Part shown: positions 45,935-54,236 of the stretch, in pieces
How positions within the stretch are numbered: position 1 is the first letter of the stretch
How the letters are laid out: each line of letters opens with the position of its first letter
The notes under the pieces: model-generated
Database searches by the model: none
Told to the model about the DNA's origin: nothing
What the model saw: only the letters and a program-made list of their open reading frames with translations
Translations under genes and position numbers: made by a program
Origin: Pseudomonas sp. BN417
GTDB taxonomy: Bacteria; Pseudomonadota; Gammaproteobacteria; Pseudomonadales; Pseudomonadaceae
NCBI RefSeq assembly: GCF_029871205.1
Contig: NZ_SSOJ01000091.1
Span: forward strand, 62,001-126,000
Direction: 5' to 3'
DNA length: 64,000 nucleotides

Positions 45935-46185
45935 AACATCGGCGCCTTCACCGCTCGGAACGACGGCTTCACCAGCACCGTCCGCACCTTGATGCTCAAC
46001 ATCAAGGTCAAGTTCGTTCCCAACGACCGGAGCAGCGAGAACGTCCCGACTACTGCATCGAGGCAGCCGGCGGCTTCGACATCGGCGCGGCCTGGAAGAA
46101 AGCCAACCAAGCCGGGCAGCCCTACCTGTCCGTGATCCGCAATCATCCTTTGTTCCCGGCGACGATCTACGCCTGGCTGATCTAG
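45935..46185 (+). pseudogene. frameshifted DUF736 gene of an ICE backbone
   Basis: One frame reads NIGAFTARNDGFTSTVRTLM, then LNIKVKFVPNDRSSENV. After loss of one base near 46055, another frame continues DYCIEAAGGFDIGAAWKKAN, QAGQPYLSVIRNHPLFPATI and YAWLI before a TAG. This is the whole DUF736 domain, a marker of trb-type ICEs and plasmids. The start codon is also altered. It lies right after att copy 3. Confidence 0.78.
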
Positions 46186-46285
46186 AGCAGGACCGTCTGC
46201 AAAATCTGATTTGGTCTCGCAAAAAGTCTGTGGCATGCCTGCTACCTCACCGCCCCGCTTGTTGCGGCGGGGCACTGTCGCGGGA

Positions 46286-46576
46286 CTACGCCCTGGATGC
46301 GGCGAGCTGGTTCTCCGTCGCTGCCATTAGCGCCGCCGTACTGCAGTCGAGCGCGCCGGCGATCTTGAAGATGATCGCCAGGGTGGGCATGTGCTCGCCG
46401 CGTTCGACCTTACCCATGTGCGAGCGTTCGATACTGGCCAGGTTCGCCAACGACTCTTGCGCGATGCCTCGCTCCAAGCGCAGGGCGCGAACCGCGGCGC
46501 CGAAGGCTTGCGCCAGCTCGGCATCGAAGGTGGTGGAGCCGGCCGGTCGGCCGGGTTGGACGGATCGCTTCTGCAT
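46286..46576 (-). CDS. XRE-family transcriptional regulator
   Basis: The 96-residue protein has a Cro/CI-type helix-turn-helix at about residues 24-75: FGAAVRALRLERGIAQESLA, then NLASIERSHMGKVERGEH and MPTLAIIFKIAGAL. Small regulators of this sort sit next to DUF736 genes in ICEs and control transfer. It is likely a leftover of the same backbone, but its frame is intact. Confidence 0.78.
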   Translation of the reverse strand: MQKRSVQPGRPAGSTTFDAELAQAFGAAVRALRLERGIAQESLANLASIERSHMGKVERGEHMPTLAIIFKIAGALDCSTAALMAATENQLAASRA

Positions 46577-46829
46577 GGACGGAAGCGTCCGGTAGAGGGG
46601 AGATCAAAACCACGTTATATTTAACTCATTAGCGGGATTTTCGACGCTTTCGTGCTTTTGCGGAAACCCGTACCGGCGTATTTCATCAGAACCGCGGAGG
46701 CGCCTTTGTGTCTTTCCTGACTGCACAATGCCGCCTCCACACCTTGGTGCCTTTATGGATTTGTCGGCATGCACATTCTTTCATCTGTGCAAATGCACAA
46801 ATCCGCATCGGCAGATTGAGGTCTCGACA

Positions 46830-47618
46830 ATGTACGGACAGCTCACCGAATGGACCCGAGACGTTGCCGATGTACTGACGCAACCTCCCGGCCACTCGCA
46901 ACTACAGGCGTTAACCACCTGGCTGCAGCGCTTGGGCTTCGTCGATCACTTCGTGCTGTTCATCTACGAGGGGCGCTATCTGCCGCTGTCGCTGTTCGAC
47001 ACCTTCCCGGTGCACCTACGGCAATTCTTCGTGCACGAGTACCAGACGGGGCCCTATCGACTGGACCCGTTCTACCTCGCCAGCCAGGGCGGCCAGGCGG
47101 AGGGGTTGCACAGCATGCGGAACCTGGCGCCCCAGCGCTTCTATGCCAGCGAGTATTTCCGCAGCTATTACCGCCGCCTGGGCCTGTGCGAGGAGCTGGG
47201 CTTTTTCACCAATCTGGAGGGCCAGGGCAGGGCGGTACTGTCGCTGATGCGACGGCGGGGGAGGCTCGCGTTCAGCGAAAAGGAGCTGCGGCTATTTCGC
47301 AGTGCGGTACCGGTGGTGGATGAGGTGGTGCGTTCGGCTTGGCAGGTGCATCGGCCGAAGGAGCAGCGGGTTGCCTATGACCTGGATGAGAGGGTTCGCA
47401 ACGCGTTCGACCAGTTTGGGCGGGAAGTGTTGAGCCCGCGTGAACGTCAGGTCGCACGCTTGGTATTGCAGGGGTACGCCAATAGCTCGATTGCAGAGTT
47501 GCTGGGCATCCAGCGAGGGACGGTGAAGGTCCACCGCAAGAACCTCTACGACAAGCTGGAGATAGGCAGTCAGGCGGAGTTGCTGGCGGTGTTTATCAGG
47601 GAGCTCAAGGGAGGGTGA
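46830..47618 (+). CDS. LuxR-family transcriptional regulator
   Basis: I start at ATG 46830 (GAGG upstream), giving 262 residues (MYGQLTEWTRD). The N-terminal 170 residues look like a GAF/autoinducer-type sensor (HFVLFIYEGRYLPLSLFDTF). The C-terminal helix-turn-helix reads LSPRERQVARLVLQGYANSS, IAELLGIQRGTVKVHRKNLY and DKLEIGSQAELLAVFI, the NarL/LuxR signature. The ligand is unknown. The 3' end and the following 210 bp are duplicated at 52804-53146. Confidence 0.85.
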   Translation: MYGQLTEWTRDVADVLTQPPGHSQLQALTTWLQRLGFVDHFVLFIYEGRYLPLSLFDTFPVHLRQFFVHEYQTGPYRLDPFYLASQGGQAEGLHSMRNLAPQRFYASEYFRSYYRRLGLCEELGFFTNLEGQGRAVLSLMRRRGRLAFSEKELRLFRSAVPVVDEVVRSAWQVHRPKEQRVAYDLDERVRNAFDQFGREVLSPRERQVARLVLQGYANSSIAELLGIQRGTVKVHRKNLYDKLEIGSQAELLAVFIRELKGG

Positions 47619-47829
47619 TCACCCCGACCCCTTTGGTGGCCAAGGTGCGTCGCGCGTACGTCAACGCCAAGCGCCCAATGTCGAATCCCGGCCCCGTCGA
47701 GGGCGCTGATGCAGGAAGAGCCGAGCTTGATTCCGCTGATGGGCAGCGTCTTGCAGATATCCGAGCCGGCATCCAGCGAAAGGAAGCCGTGATCGAGGGG
47801 GGGGCAGCAGTACGTGAGGGAGGTATGTA
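47485..47829 (+). repeat. direct repeat copy 1: LuxR 3' end plus flank
   Basis: About 345 bp from inside the LuxR helix-turn-helix to AGGTATGTA recur at 52804-53146 with scattered substitutions and small indels. The two copies bracket the 48.6-52.6 kb cargo genes. A short frame in the flank (MVAKVRRAYVNAKRPMSN in one copy) is also conserved, but I cannot tell whether it is translated. Confidence 0.85.
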
Positions 47830-47838
47830 AGGAAAAGG

Positions 47839-47997
47839 GGACAGATTTATTTTTGGTACTCTAATTCGCAGAACTGCGTTTCACATTTAGAGAACGGGAA
47901 AAGAGGGCGGATTTAATTTTCTGCTCTAGAAATGGCTTGCGCATATGAGATGCACGGCCAGTGAGGCGATATTAGAGTACCGAACATAAATCTGTCC
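47839..47997. mobile_element. 159-bp MITE-like element with 27-bp terminal inverted repeats
   Basis: GGACAGATTTAT followed by TTTTGGTACTCTAAT (47839-47865) is matched in reverse complement at 47971-47997 with 25 of 27 positions the same. The inside holds no gene. The size, inverted ends and lack of coding capacity fit a miniature transposable element mobilised by a transposase elsewhere. The end sequence GGGGACAGATTTAT is familiar from Pseudomonas intergenic mobile sequences. It begins 10 bp after the LuxR-flank repeat. Confidence 0.78.
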
Positions 47998-48641
47998 TTT
48001 TTTTGCAGGGCGTGAGACTTCCCAGGGGCGGATCGCCTTGAGTGTCCGGACATCTAACGTCGGAAGTGCGTGTCTGAGGTTGAAATCTGAGTCATTTAGG
48101 GGGCCGAACCTACCCCAGATTTCACGTGGCAATGCCTAAATCGGTCGTTTTGCAATTCTGTGCAGGTGAATCGGAGCGGCATAGACTTTTTCAACAGAAT
48201 CGGCCGAAAGCGAACGTCGGAAAAGTCAATCGTCCCCTCTGCCTGTGTTGGGGAGGGAAATGATGGCAAACGTGCGTCTGGCCCTGACTTCATTGACAAT
48301 TTTGCTGTCGGACATCGTTCAAAAGCTCGAATGTGTACGCCGCTATGTACACAGTTGAAGAGGTGCCTTTGGCCGCTTGAACTGGCCAGCGCAGGAAACC
48401 GCACATTCTAACAAACAGGAGCATCAAACGCCCACGGGAAGCGCCTTCAGGCGACGTATGCACGGGGTGGTCCTCCCCACGCGAACCGCTGCTCCCCATG
48501 AGGCATTGAGGGCCTTCGTCAAAGATGACCAAGCCAGTCGCCTAAAAGCGTCGCGCAGGGCTTGCAGGGCCTTGGAGAAGGCTGTAGGAAAGGCTTATTG
48601 GGTGATGGTGATTTGATATTAATAAAGGACCTCTCTACACC
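47998..48641. other. 640-bp gap before the cargo block
   Basis: I see no supported gene. CTTTTTCAACAGAATC at 48187-48202 is a short phrase also present inverted near 2597-2612, and may be an IS-end scrap. Nothing else stands out. Confidence 0.4.
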
Positions 48642-49268
48642 ATGGAACAGTCGCTTCGCAGATATACCGAGCTCCCCTACCTGATTGACTACCTTCAAAC
48701 AAAAGACCTTGTTCTGCTGAATCCTGCTACTTGGGATGACAGGAACGACTCCTACTACATTGAGCAGTATGCCCGCGCAAACGGATACCAGAGCACCTAT
48801 GCGCTCTGCCTGGCCGACGCGTCCGAAACCTATCACCACTGGAGAGTATTTTCTCATGGCGGCAGTGGAGTCTGTATCGAGTTCGACAGAGACAAACTTC
48901 TCTCGGCAGTGCGCGCTATACCTGGCTTGCGCGCAGAGGAGGTGAAGTACAAAACGATAGAGGCGCTCCGCTCATTCGCGCCATTGCAGGATGATTTGCC
49001 GTTCTTAAAGCGGCATGCGTTTGTTGATGAGAGAGAGTTCAGGCTTTTTTATGGCTCTCAAAAAAAGGGAGCACCTGTAATGCGTATCCCTGTTCCACTC
49101 AGCAGCATACGACGGATCACCTTAAGTCCTTGGCTTTCTGGCTCCGTTGTCGATCACGTAAAGCAGACCCTGAAAGCCATAAAGGGATGTGGTTCTCTTA
49201 AAATATATAAGTCCACGCTGGTGGAAAACGAAAACTGGAAAAAATTTGCTGGCAGCGTATCGCTATAG
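48642..49268 (+). CDS. DUF2971 family protein
   Basis: The 208-residue protein reads SLRRYTELPYLIDYLQTKDL, then VLLNPATWDDRNDSYYIEQY, YALCLADASETYHHWRVFSH and GGSGVCIEFDRDKL. This is the DUF2971 pattern, in which a bacterial protein of unknown function carries a W-x-x-Y/F and G-V-C/A-I-E-F core. The family occurs in defence islands. It is the first gene of the block bracketed by the LuxR-flank repeats. Confidence 0.75.
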   Translation: MEQSLRRYTELPYLIDYLQTKDLVLLNPATWDDRNDSYYIEQYARANGYQSTYALCLADASETYHHWRVFSHGGSGVCIEFDRDKLLSAVRAIPGLRAEEVKYKTIEALRSFAPLQDDLPFLKRHAFVDEREFRLFYGSQKKGAPVMRIPVPLSSIRRITLSPWLSGSVVDHVKQTLKAIKGCGSLKIYKSTLVENENWKKFAGSVSL

Positions 49269-49307
49269 GAAAAGCCGGGGTTGGCGAAATTTATACATGA
49301 GGGATTC

Positions 49308-50117
49308 ATGGATATTAAGATTGGAAGTCTGATCGAGCTTGAGTCGATCAAAGATTACAAAATTCATTTCGCGGTGTGGAATGGAAGCCAGGACCCCCTC
49401 GATATATTCGTTCGGGATCAAGAGGAATGGAAAGGCTGGAATGGATGGAAAGGCAGGCGCGACGATTTCAGTAGGCGCTACATATTCAGCCTTATTAGAT
49501 ATCGGCATCGGCCAGGTACATGGTTGTTTGGTGGGATATTTGAAGTAATCGAACGCCTGCCCGACAAAAATATTGTCAAGCTTACTGATAAGTACAGCAG
49601 TTATATTGGCAGGTTGTTAATTGAGTACCCTGGGCCTGGTTCCCGTGGTAGGGCTTTCTATCTTGAAAAGCACTTCGAAAGCCTGGTGCTCTCGCAAATA
49701 TTTGAGAAGACATACACAGGCGAAGCATTTTGCGGATATGAAAATATAGAACACAGTTTCTCCGTTCTGGAGTCAATCATTGTGCAGAAGAAACAGGATT
49801 GGAAATCTGCTCTGGAGAACGTGAAAGGTGTCTATCTGATTGTCGATAAGAGTAATGGGAAGAAGTACGTAGGCTCAGCGTATGGTGATTCCGGGGTCTG
49901 GTCCAGGTGGGCCTGCTATATTGGTACAGGCCATGGCTGGAATGATGAGCTTACGAAGATCATAAAGAAGGAGGGCAAGAACTACGCTAGGAAAAATTTC
50001 CAGTTCTCCCTGCTTGAATATCGCTCGATGAAAACTGATGACAAGGTGATCATCGATCGAGAGCAGTACTGGAAGCGTGCATTGCTTTCAGGAGCTTTTG
50101 GTTACAATCTCAATTAG
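49308..50117 (+). CDS. GIY-YIG nuclease family protein
   Basis: I prefer the ATG at 49308 (GAGGG upstream) over 49281. The 269-residue protein has an N-terminal region of unknown fold (GTWLFGGIFEVIERLPDKNI) and a C-terminal GIY-YIG domain. The nuclease domain has VKGVYLIVDKSNGKKYVGSA, an Arg in VWSRWACYIG, FQFSLLEYRS, and a Glu in DREQYWKRAL followed by FGYNLN. All the expected elements are present. It may cut invading DNA or be a selfish nuclease. It is AT-rich relative to the flanks. Confidence 0.82.
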   Translation: MDIKIGSLIELESIKDYKIHFAVWNGSQDPLDIFVRDQEEWKGWNGWKGRRDDFSRRYIFSLIRYRHRPGTWLFGGIFEVIERLPDKNIVKLTDKYSSYIGRLLIEYPGPGSRGRAFYLEKHFESLVLSQIFEKTYTGEAFCGYENIEHSFSVLESIIVQKKQDWKSALENVKGVYLIVDKSNGKKYVGSAYGDSGVWSRWACYIGTGHGWNDELTKIIKKEGKNYARKNFQFSLLEYRSMKTDDKVIIDREQYWKRALLSGAFGYNLN

Positions 50118-50150
50118 CGACCCCGCGGGGTGTTGAGGAGGTATTAGCCA

Positions 50151-50741
50151 ATGACAATTTTCGACTTCTATGTAGGTCTTCGAGAAGAAATACTGAAGCA
50201 GATTTCTGGTATTGATAACTCTAATGCGAATTGGGGCTGGAGCTGGGATGACAGTACTCCCAACTGTGTTGTCAAGGAACGCCTGGAGTTGTTACTGGGG
50301 AAATATGTGCCCCTGGCTAAGGAATTCGGGGTTTATATCGTTACAAGGTATCCTATGTGCAAAAATCCCAAGCACTGGTTGTACCCGACAACAAATCGCT
50401 ATGGGATTCCAATTCCGTACAAAGATGCGCGTTTCGTATGGAGTGGAAGGGAGCTTTTTCATGGCTGGAGACTCTCTATCTGCCCCTGTTCGTCAACGAA
50501 CGAACCTCGGGAAAATATGGTGATAGATGAATTTATTTGCGACAAGGCAGCCAGCATCGGGGAATTCAATAAAATTGCTCTAATTTTTGAGGATATATCG
50601 GCAGCCATTATGAATTCGAAGGATAAGAAATCTCGCTCTGGCATCAGGGAGTATTTGCTGAGAGCTGTATTGAGGATTAATGACGCAATATTGCCTCAGT
50701 CAGTTGATGAGTATATCGCGCAGCGCCGCGAGAATATGTAA
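50151..50741 (+). CDS. hypothetical protein in cargo block
   Basis: The 196-residue protein begins MTIFDFYVGLREEILKQISG and has several aromatic-rich segments (NWGWSWDD, HGWRLSICPCSS) and a helical end. I do not recognise a family. The start has GAGGAGGT within 10 bases upstream, a strong site that supports a real gene. It is co-oriented with the GIY-YIG gene 33 bp upstream. Confidence 0.6.
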   Translation: MTIFDFYVGLREEILKQISGIDNSNANWGWSWDDSTPNCVVKERLELLLGKYVPLAKEFGVYIVTRYPMCKNPKHWLYPTTNRYGIPIPYKDARFVWSGRELFHGWRLSICPCSSTNEPRENMVIDEFICDKAASIGEFNKIALIFEDISAAIMNSKDKKSRSGIREYLLRAVLRINDAILPQSVDEYIAQRRENM

Positions 50742-50756
50742 AAATGTTATCGACGC

Positions 50757-51212
50757 ATGATGGATCGGCGATCTATGCGTCATTGTTATGGCTTGGTGCA
50801 GAGAACAAAAATGCAATTACTTCGTGAGGTCGGGGACTTTCCCAATAAATCTGTTGTGGAATATGCAACCATCAGAGCTGAAATTCCTCATCGGCTCGTG
50901 CCTTCCAATCTCCAAAATCCACACTATAGAGACGACGATATAGTTCAGGGGCTGTATGTAAGCCCAGTCGGTCGACTTTCCTACAAGACTCTCTATCTGA
51001 ACAGTGGTGAGCTGGCAGAGCAGTTCATTGTTTACTTGTGCTCGGTATTTAAAAATAGGCCGTATGCCAAGGACTATAGGCTAAAGCTTGAAGTGATAAC
51101 CACCACCCAGAAGGTCACCGCAACGAAGGGTAAGCTCAAACATTCAGCCCAAGTCAAAGAGATTTTGTCAGGTGCTGGATTAGGCACCTATTCGCCCGAT
51201 TCCTTTGTCTGA
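50757..51212 (+). CDS. hypothetical protein in cargo block
   Basis: The frame allows 151 residues. Another ATG at 50811 (MQLLREVGDFP) is possible and neither has a clear binding site. The protein shows KSVVEYATIRAEIPHRLVPS, then GLYVSPVGRLSYKTLYLNSG, a mixed alpha/beta pattern that I do not recognise. It has the same direction and composition as its neighbours. Confidence 0.5.
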   Translation: MMDRRSMRHCYGLVQRTKMQLLREVGDFPNKSVVEYATIRAEIPHRLVPSNLQNPHYRDDDIVQGLYVSPVGRLSYKTLYLNSGELAEQFIVYLCSVFKNRPYAKDYRLKLEVITTTQKVTATKGKLKHSAQVKEILSGAGLGTYSPDSFV

Positions 51213-51252
51213 CAGAGAATTTTCTGTTTCCTGTTTGGTTTCATCGTTTGAG

Positions 51253-51804
51253 ATGATAGAAATGTCGCTTGCCAAAACCTCCTTCGAACATGGAATAAAA
51301 GACGCTGAAGAGCTTCTTGCTCACTTTGATTCGATTAATGCCAATCCACCTCCGGCCAATGCTGAAGTGCTAAAGCGAGCGGGCTTGGTGATGGCGCTCA
51401 CTGCGTGGGAGACATATGTTGAAGACCGCGTGACGGAGGCTGTGAATAAACGCCTTGCAGCGGTCGCAGGGAGCTATGTAGGGGACTTTATTTTTAAGAA
51501 GCTCCAGCAGGAGCTTAAGCAGTTCCATAATCCGACTTCAGACAAAACCAAGCGTCTTTTCGTTGATTATCTGGATGTCGATGTAACGCAGGGTTGGAGT
51601 TGGCAAAACACTGATCCGGAGAAGGCCAAAAGATCCCTCAATGAGTGGATATCGAAGCGAGGCGACGCCGTGCATCGCTCAAAACCTGTGACTAATGGTT
51701 CCCCTGCCGCGCACCTAATCAAGCGAGATGAGCTTGAGAAAGTCATTCGATTTATCAAGGAGCTGGTGAAGGCAACTGATGCATATTTGGAGTGCAGTCT
51801 ATAA
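51253..51804 (+). CDS. HEPN domain protein (MAE_28990/RiboL-PSP-like)
   Basis: Starts at 51253 or 51262 are both possible; the longer one gives 183 residues. The protein reads KRAGLVMALTAWETYVEDRV, then LNEWISKRGDAVHRSKPV. R-G-D-A-V-H matches the HEPN R-x4-H motif, and the tryptophan-rich helix AWETYVEDR is characteristic of the RiboL-PSP/MAE_28990 branch. These are predicted RNA-binding or RNA-cutting proteins in conflict systems. It is the fifth gene of the cargo block. Confidence 0.75.
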   Translation: MIEMSLAKTSFEHGIKDAEELLAHFDSINANPPPANAEVLKRAGLVMALTAWETYVEDRVTEAVNKRLAAVAGSYVGDFIFKKLQQELKQFHNPTSDKTKRLFVDYLDVDVTQGWSWQNTDPEKAKRSLNEWISKRGDAVHRSKPVTNGSPAAHLIKRDELEKVIRFIKELVKATDAYLECSL

Positions 51805-51971
51805 TGGGCAATAAGCTATACATTTTTGGTGGTTTCTCAGCGGTCTAACTCACCGTTTAGAGTCTTGGTTCTGATGGTTAATAATGTGCTTGACGGCGCT
51901 CACTTTGTTTGGGCTGAAAAGGCGCGTTGTTACGAGGCGGTCTTGTTAATTTTTATAATTTAAGAGGCTTA

Positions 51972-52634
51972 ATGGTTATAGCTCAGTTTGTCGCTAGTGC
52001 GGAATCGCATCTTGCTCTGGTACTCGACAGGGCTGGCTGTATTCTTTATAGCGCCGCGCAAACACTTTGCCCAGGTGACATCTACGTACTTGGCCTGAAT
52101 CCTGGGGGCGAGGGAGGACCTACGATTGGTCAGCACTTGGAAAAACTTCCTTGTCAAAGCGCCAATGCTTACTTGGACGAGAGCTGGGAAAACAGGGCGG
52201 GAACCTATAGCCCAGGGAATGCACCGTTGCAACGACGGCTGGCTTGGCTAATTCGAGAGCTCGGATACGACCTGCGCAATGTGTGTGCCAGTAACCTTGT
52301 GTTTATGAAGAGTCGAGACGCAAGCGGCATAGTTTACCCTCTAGACGCGGATCTCTGCTGGCCTGTTCACGAGCAGATAATTGGTCATGTCCAACCGAAA
52401 CTAATTCTGGCGTTCGGGAATTCCCCGGTTTCACCCTATGGCCATATGCGGCAGCTCTTTCAAGGCCACGAGGAAATGGTTCCATCAGGCCACGGTTCTT
52501 GGTCCTGCCGTGGGTTCGAAGCCGAGCTGTCAGGTCGCAAGGTCTTCATTGCAGGACTCCCTCATCTGAGCCGGTATTCCCCGATAGGCAGGCGTGAAGT
52601 TGTTGACTGGCTGAAGAGTAAGATCAGCCTATAA
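51972..52634 (+). CDS. uracil-DNA-glycosylase-superfamily-like protein
   Basis: I start at ATG 51972 (MVIAQFVASAE; AGAGGC upstream). The 220-residue protein has the strand-loop GDIYVLGLNPGGEGGPT near residue 40, then PKLILAFGNSPVSPYGHMRQ and FIAGLPHLSRYSPIGRR. GLNPG and HLSRY stand where motif 1 and motif 2 of the UDG superfamily occur. A DNA-repair or base-sensing role is possible. This is the last gene of the cargo block, 170 bp before the second LuxR repeat. Confidence 0.65.
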   Translation: MVIAQFVASAESHLALVLDRAGCILYSAAQTLCPGDIYVLGLNPGGEGGPTIGQHLEKLPCQSANAYLDESWENRAGTYSPGNAPLQRRLAWLIRELGYDLRNVCASNLVFMKSRDASGIVYPLDADLCWPVHEQIIGHVQPKLILAFGNSPVSPYGHMRQLFQGHEEMVPSGHGSWSCRGFEAELSGRKVFIAGLPHLSRYSPIGRREVVDWLKSKISL

Positions 52635-52796
52635 GAATGCATTTATCTACCTGGATTGACCGACGGTGTCACCGCTCCCGGTCATGTTCGTTGCCTTTGC
52701 GGTGACGTGGCGGTGTCACCGGCTTGGGTTTCTCAAGTTCTTCGCGTTCCCTCTGCTCTGTTCTCTCGTTGCGGAATATGGAAGCGGCACGTTTAC

Positions 52797-52937
52797 ACCA
52801 ATTGCTCGATTGCCGAGTTGCTGGGCATCCAGAGAGGAACGGTGAAGGTTCACCGCAAGAACCTTTACGACAAGCTGGAGATAGGCAGTCAGGCGGAGTT
52901 GCTGGCGGTGTTTATCAGGGAGCTCAAGGGCGGGTAA
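52797..52937 (+). pseudogene. duplicated 3' end of the LuxR gene
   Basis: About 44 codons reading SIAELLGIQRGTVKVHRKNL, then YDKLEIGSQAELLAVFIREL repeat the end of the regulator at 46830-47618. There is no sensor part. It opens directly from unrelated sequence at about 52804, so it is a truncated copy. Confidence 0.85.
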
Positions 52938-53146
52938 TCACCCCGGCCACTTTTGGTGGCTAAGGTGCGTCGCGTGTACGTCAATGCCAAGCGCCCAATG
53001 TCGAATCCCGGCCCCGTCGACGGCCCTGATGCAGGAAGAGCCGAGCTTGATCCCGCTGATGGGCAGCGTCTTGCAGATATCCGAGCCGGCATACAGCGAA
53101 AGGAAGCCGTGATCGAGGGGGTAGCAGCAAGTGGGGGAGGTATGTA
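52804..53146 (+). repeat. direct repeat copy 2: LuxR 3' end plus flank
   Basis: This matches 47485-47829. The cargo genes from 48.6 to 52.6 kb lie between the copies. Copy 1 borders the complete gene and copy 2 the truncated one, so the block entered at or near the end of the regulator. Confidence 0.85.
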
Positions 53147-53187
53147 CTTGTTCGCCTCAATAGGTAGATGGGCTGGCGACCTACAAT

Positions 53188-53212
53188 AGCCCCGTACAAA
53201 ACGGGGCTTTAC
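53188..53212. terminator. GC-rich hairpin terminator
   Basis: AGCCCCGT (53188-53195) and ACGGGGCT (53201-53208) form an 8-bp stem with a 5-nt loop and a short T-run on the plus strand. It lies 13 bp beyond the minus-strand gene ending at 53225 and could serve both directions. Confidence 0.65.
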
Positions 53213-53224
53213 TAGGTAGCACTA

Positions 53225-53434
53225 TCACGCACATCTCGTCCTATTGTTCAGCCTCTCGCACTCATCGTGCGCCACGGCTTGTTCTGCATGCCTTCCACCG
53301 ACGAAGTCGCCAGTTGCTCTGTCGATGATCCGGTACCAGCAGGCATCCAGCGCGTTTGCTCCGTGATCCTCACCCTTCTTGATCCCCCTGACGCCTACTC
53401 GTGGGACCCGTTTCACTGCAAAGCGTGCACTCAT
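53225..53434 (-). CDS. small hypothetical protein with strong ribosome binding site
   Basis: AGGAGG lies 6 bases before the ATG at 53434, a near-perfect site. The 69-residue product starts MSARFAVKRVPRVGVRGIKK and continues ACWYRIIDRATGDFVGGRHA with a His/Asp/Glu-rich end. I do not recognise a family. The ATG overlaps the stop of another short minus-strand frame (ATGA), whose reality I cannot judge. Confidence 0.55.
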   Translation of the reverse strand: MSARFAVKRVPRVGVRGIKKGEDHGANALDACWYRIIDRATGDFVGGRHAEQAVAHDECERLNNRTRCA

Positions 53435-54006
53435 GGCGGACCTCCTGATTTGAGGTGATGAACCGAACAATTCTGATAGCTGCGAATAGCCGACGTCGCG
53501 AACATGAAGTCGAAACCGATCGTTTCCGAACCGTCGAAATCGTCTTCGTGCATGCACATGGAGCATGTCATGGTTCTGTGAAGTGTCCATTGCGACCAGG
53601 TGTCGCATGTATGGATGAACATCGCTGATCTCGGCGAGCGCCAGCTGCAGGTGGTCATCCAACTGCCCGGCGCTGTCCATTTGATCCCCGTGACCCTGGT
53701 GCGTGATGGCCGCGCCGGCAGGGCAGGGGCCTGCGTCCTGTACTGAGCCGGTTCTGCGCCGACATGTCTTGTTCTTGCGTTGCTGGCGGCGACATGCGCA
53801 CACAAGGTGTTCCTGAGATGGCTTTTTTGCGACCTATCAGCTCACAGCCCAGGTTTGCTGTGATTGCCATGCGGTGGAGTGAGGGGGCGGGTGAGCATTC
53901 CGGTGGAGGCCAATCCAATGCCGCTGGGGCACCTTTTGGTGAGTGGTCATTGAAATGACGTCGCGCTCTCATATATTGGCTGTACCCGCAGCCAAGGAGA
54001 TATGCG
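53435..54006. other. gap with no supported gene
   Basis: Several frames are open because of GC content, but none shows a family motif with a good start. The frame ending at 53431 on the minus strand (with MHEDDFDGSE and NCSVHHLKSGGPP) overlaps the start of the gene at 53434 and could be a short upstream partner. Confidence 0.35.
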
Positions 54007-54189
54007 ATGTCCGAGATCAACAAAGGTGATGTGGTCCAGCTGAAAAGTGGCAGTCCGAAAATGACCGTTCAAGAACTCAGCAACTACATGATGAGTGGTG
54101 GTCCGGAGAACGGCGCAAGTTGCGTTTGGTTTGAAGGGACCAGGCCGATGGAGAAGATTTTTGATGTCGAGGTGCTTGAGAAGGTGTGA
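54007..54189 (+). CDS. DUF2158/YodC family small protein
   Basis: The 60-residue protein reads MSEINKGDVVQLKSGSPKMT and then ASCVWFEGTRPMEK, the standard YodC/DUF2158 pattern (GDVVxLKSGGPxMTV and CxWF). AAGGAGAT lies just before the ATG. The family forms a small beta barrel of unknown function. It is followed by its own terminator. Confidence 0.85.
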   Translation: MSEINKGDVVQLKSGSPKMTVQELSNYMMSGGPENGASCVWFEGTRPMEKIFDVEVLEKV

Positions 54190-54210
54190 GTTGCCTTCTT
54201 GTCGCAACGA

Positions 54211-54233
54211 ACCCCGCCTTGAGCGGGGTTTTT
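54211..54233 (+). terminator. rho-independent terminator of the DUF2158 gene
   Basis: ACCCCGC (54211-54217) and GCGGGGT (54223-54229) form a stem, followed by a run of Ts ending at 54233. It is 22 bp past the stop. Confidence 0.8.
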
Positions 54234-54236
54234 CAT

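Noticed and set aside
48187..48202. CTTTTTCAACAGAATC shared with the inverted sequence near 2597
   Set aside because: Sixteen bases shared between two gaps are too little to define an element; noted only as a possible IS scrap.
53618..53749. Short plus-strand frame starting MNIADLGERQLQ
   Set aside because: It has no ribosome binding site and lies opposite other open frames of equal quality.
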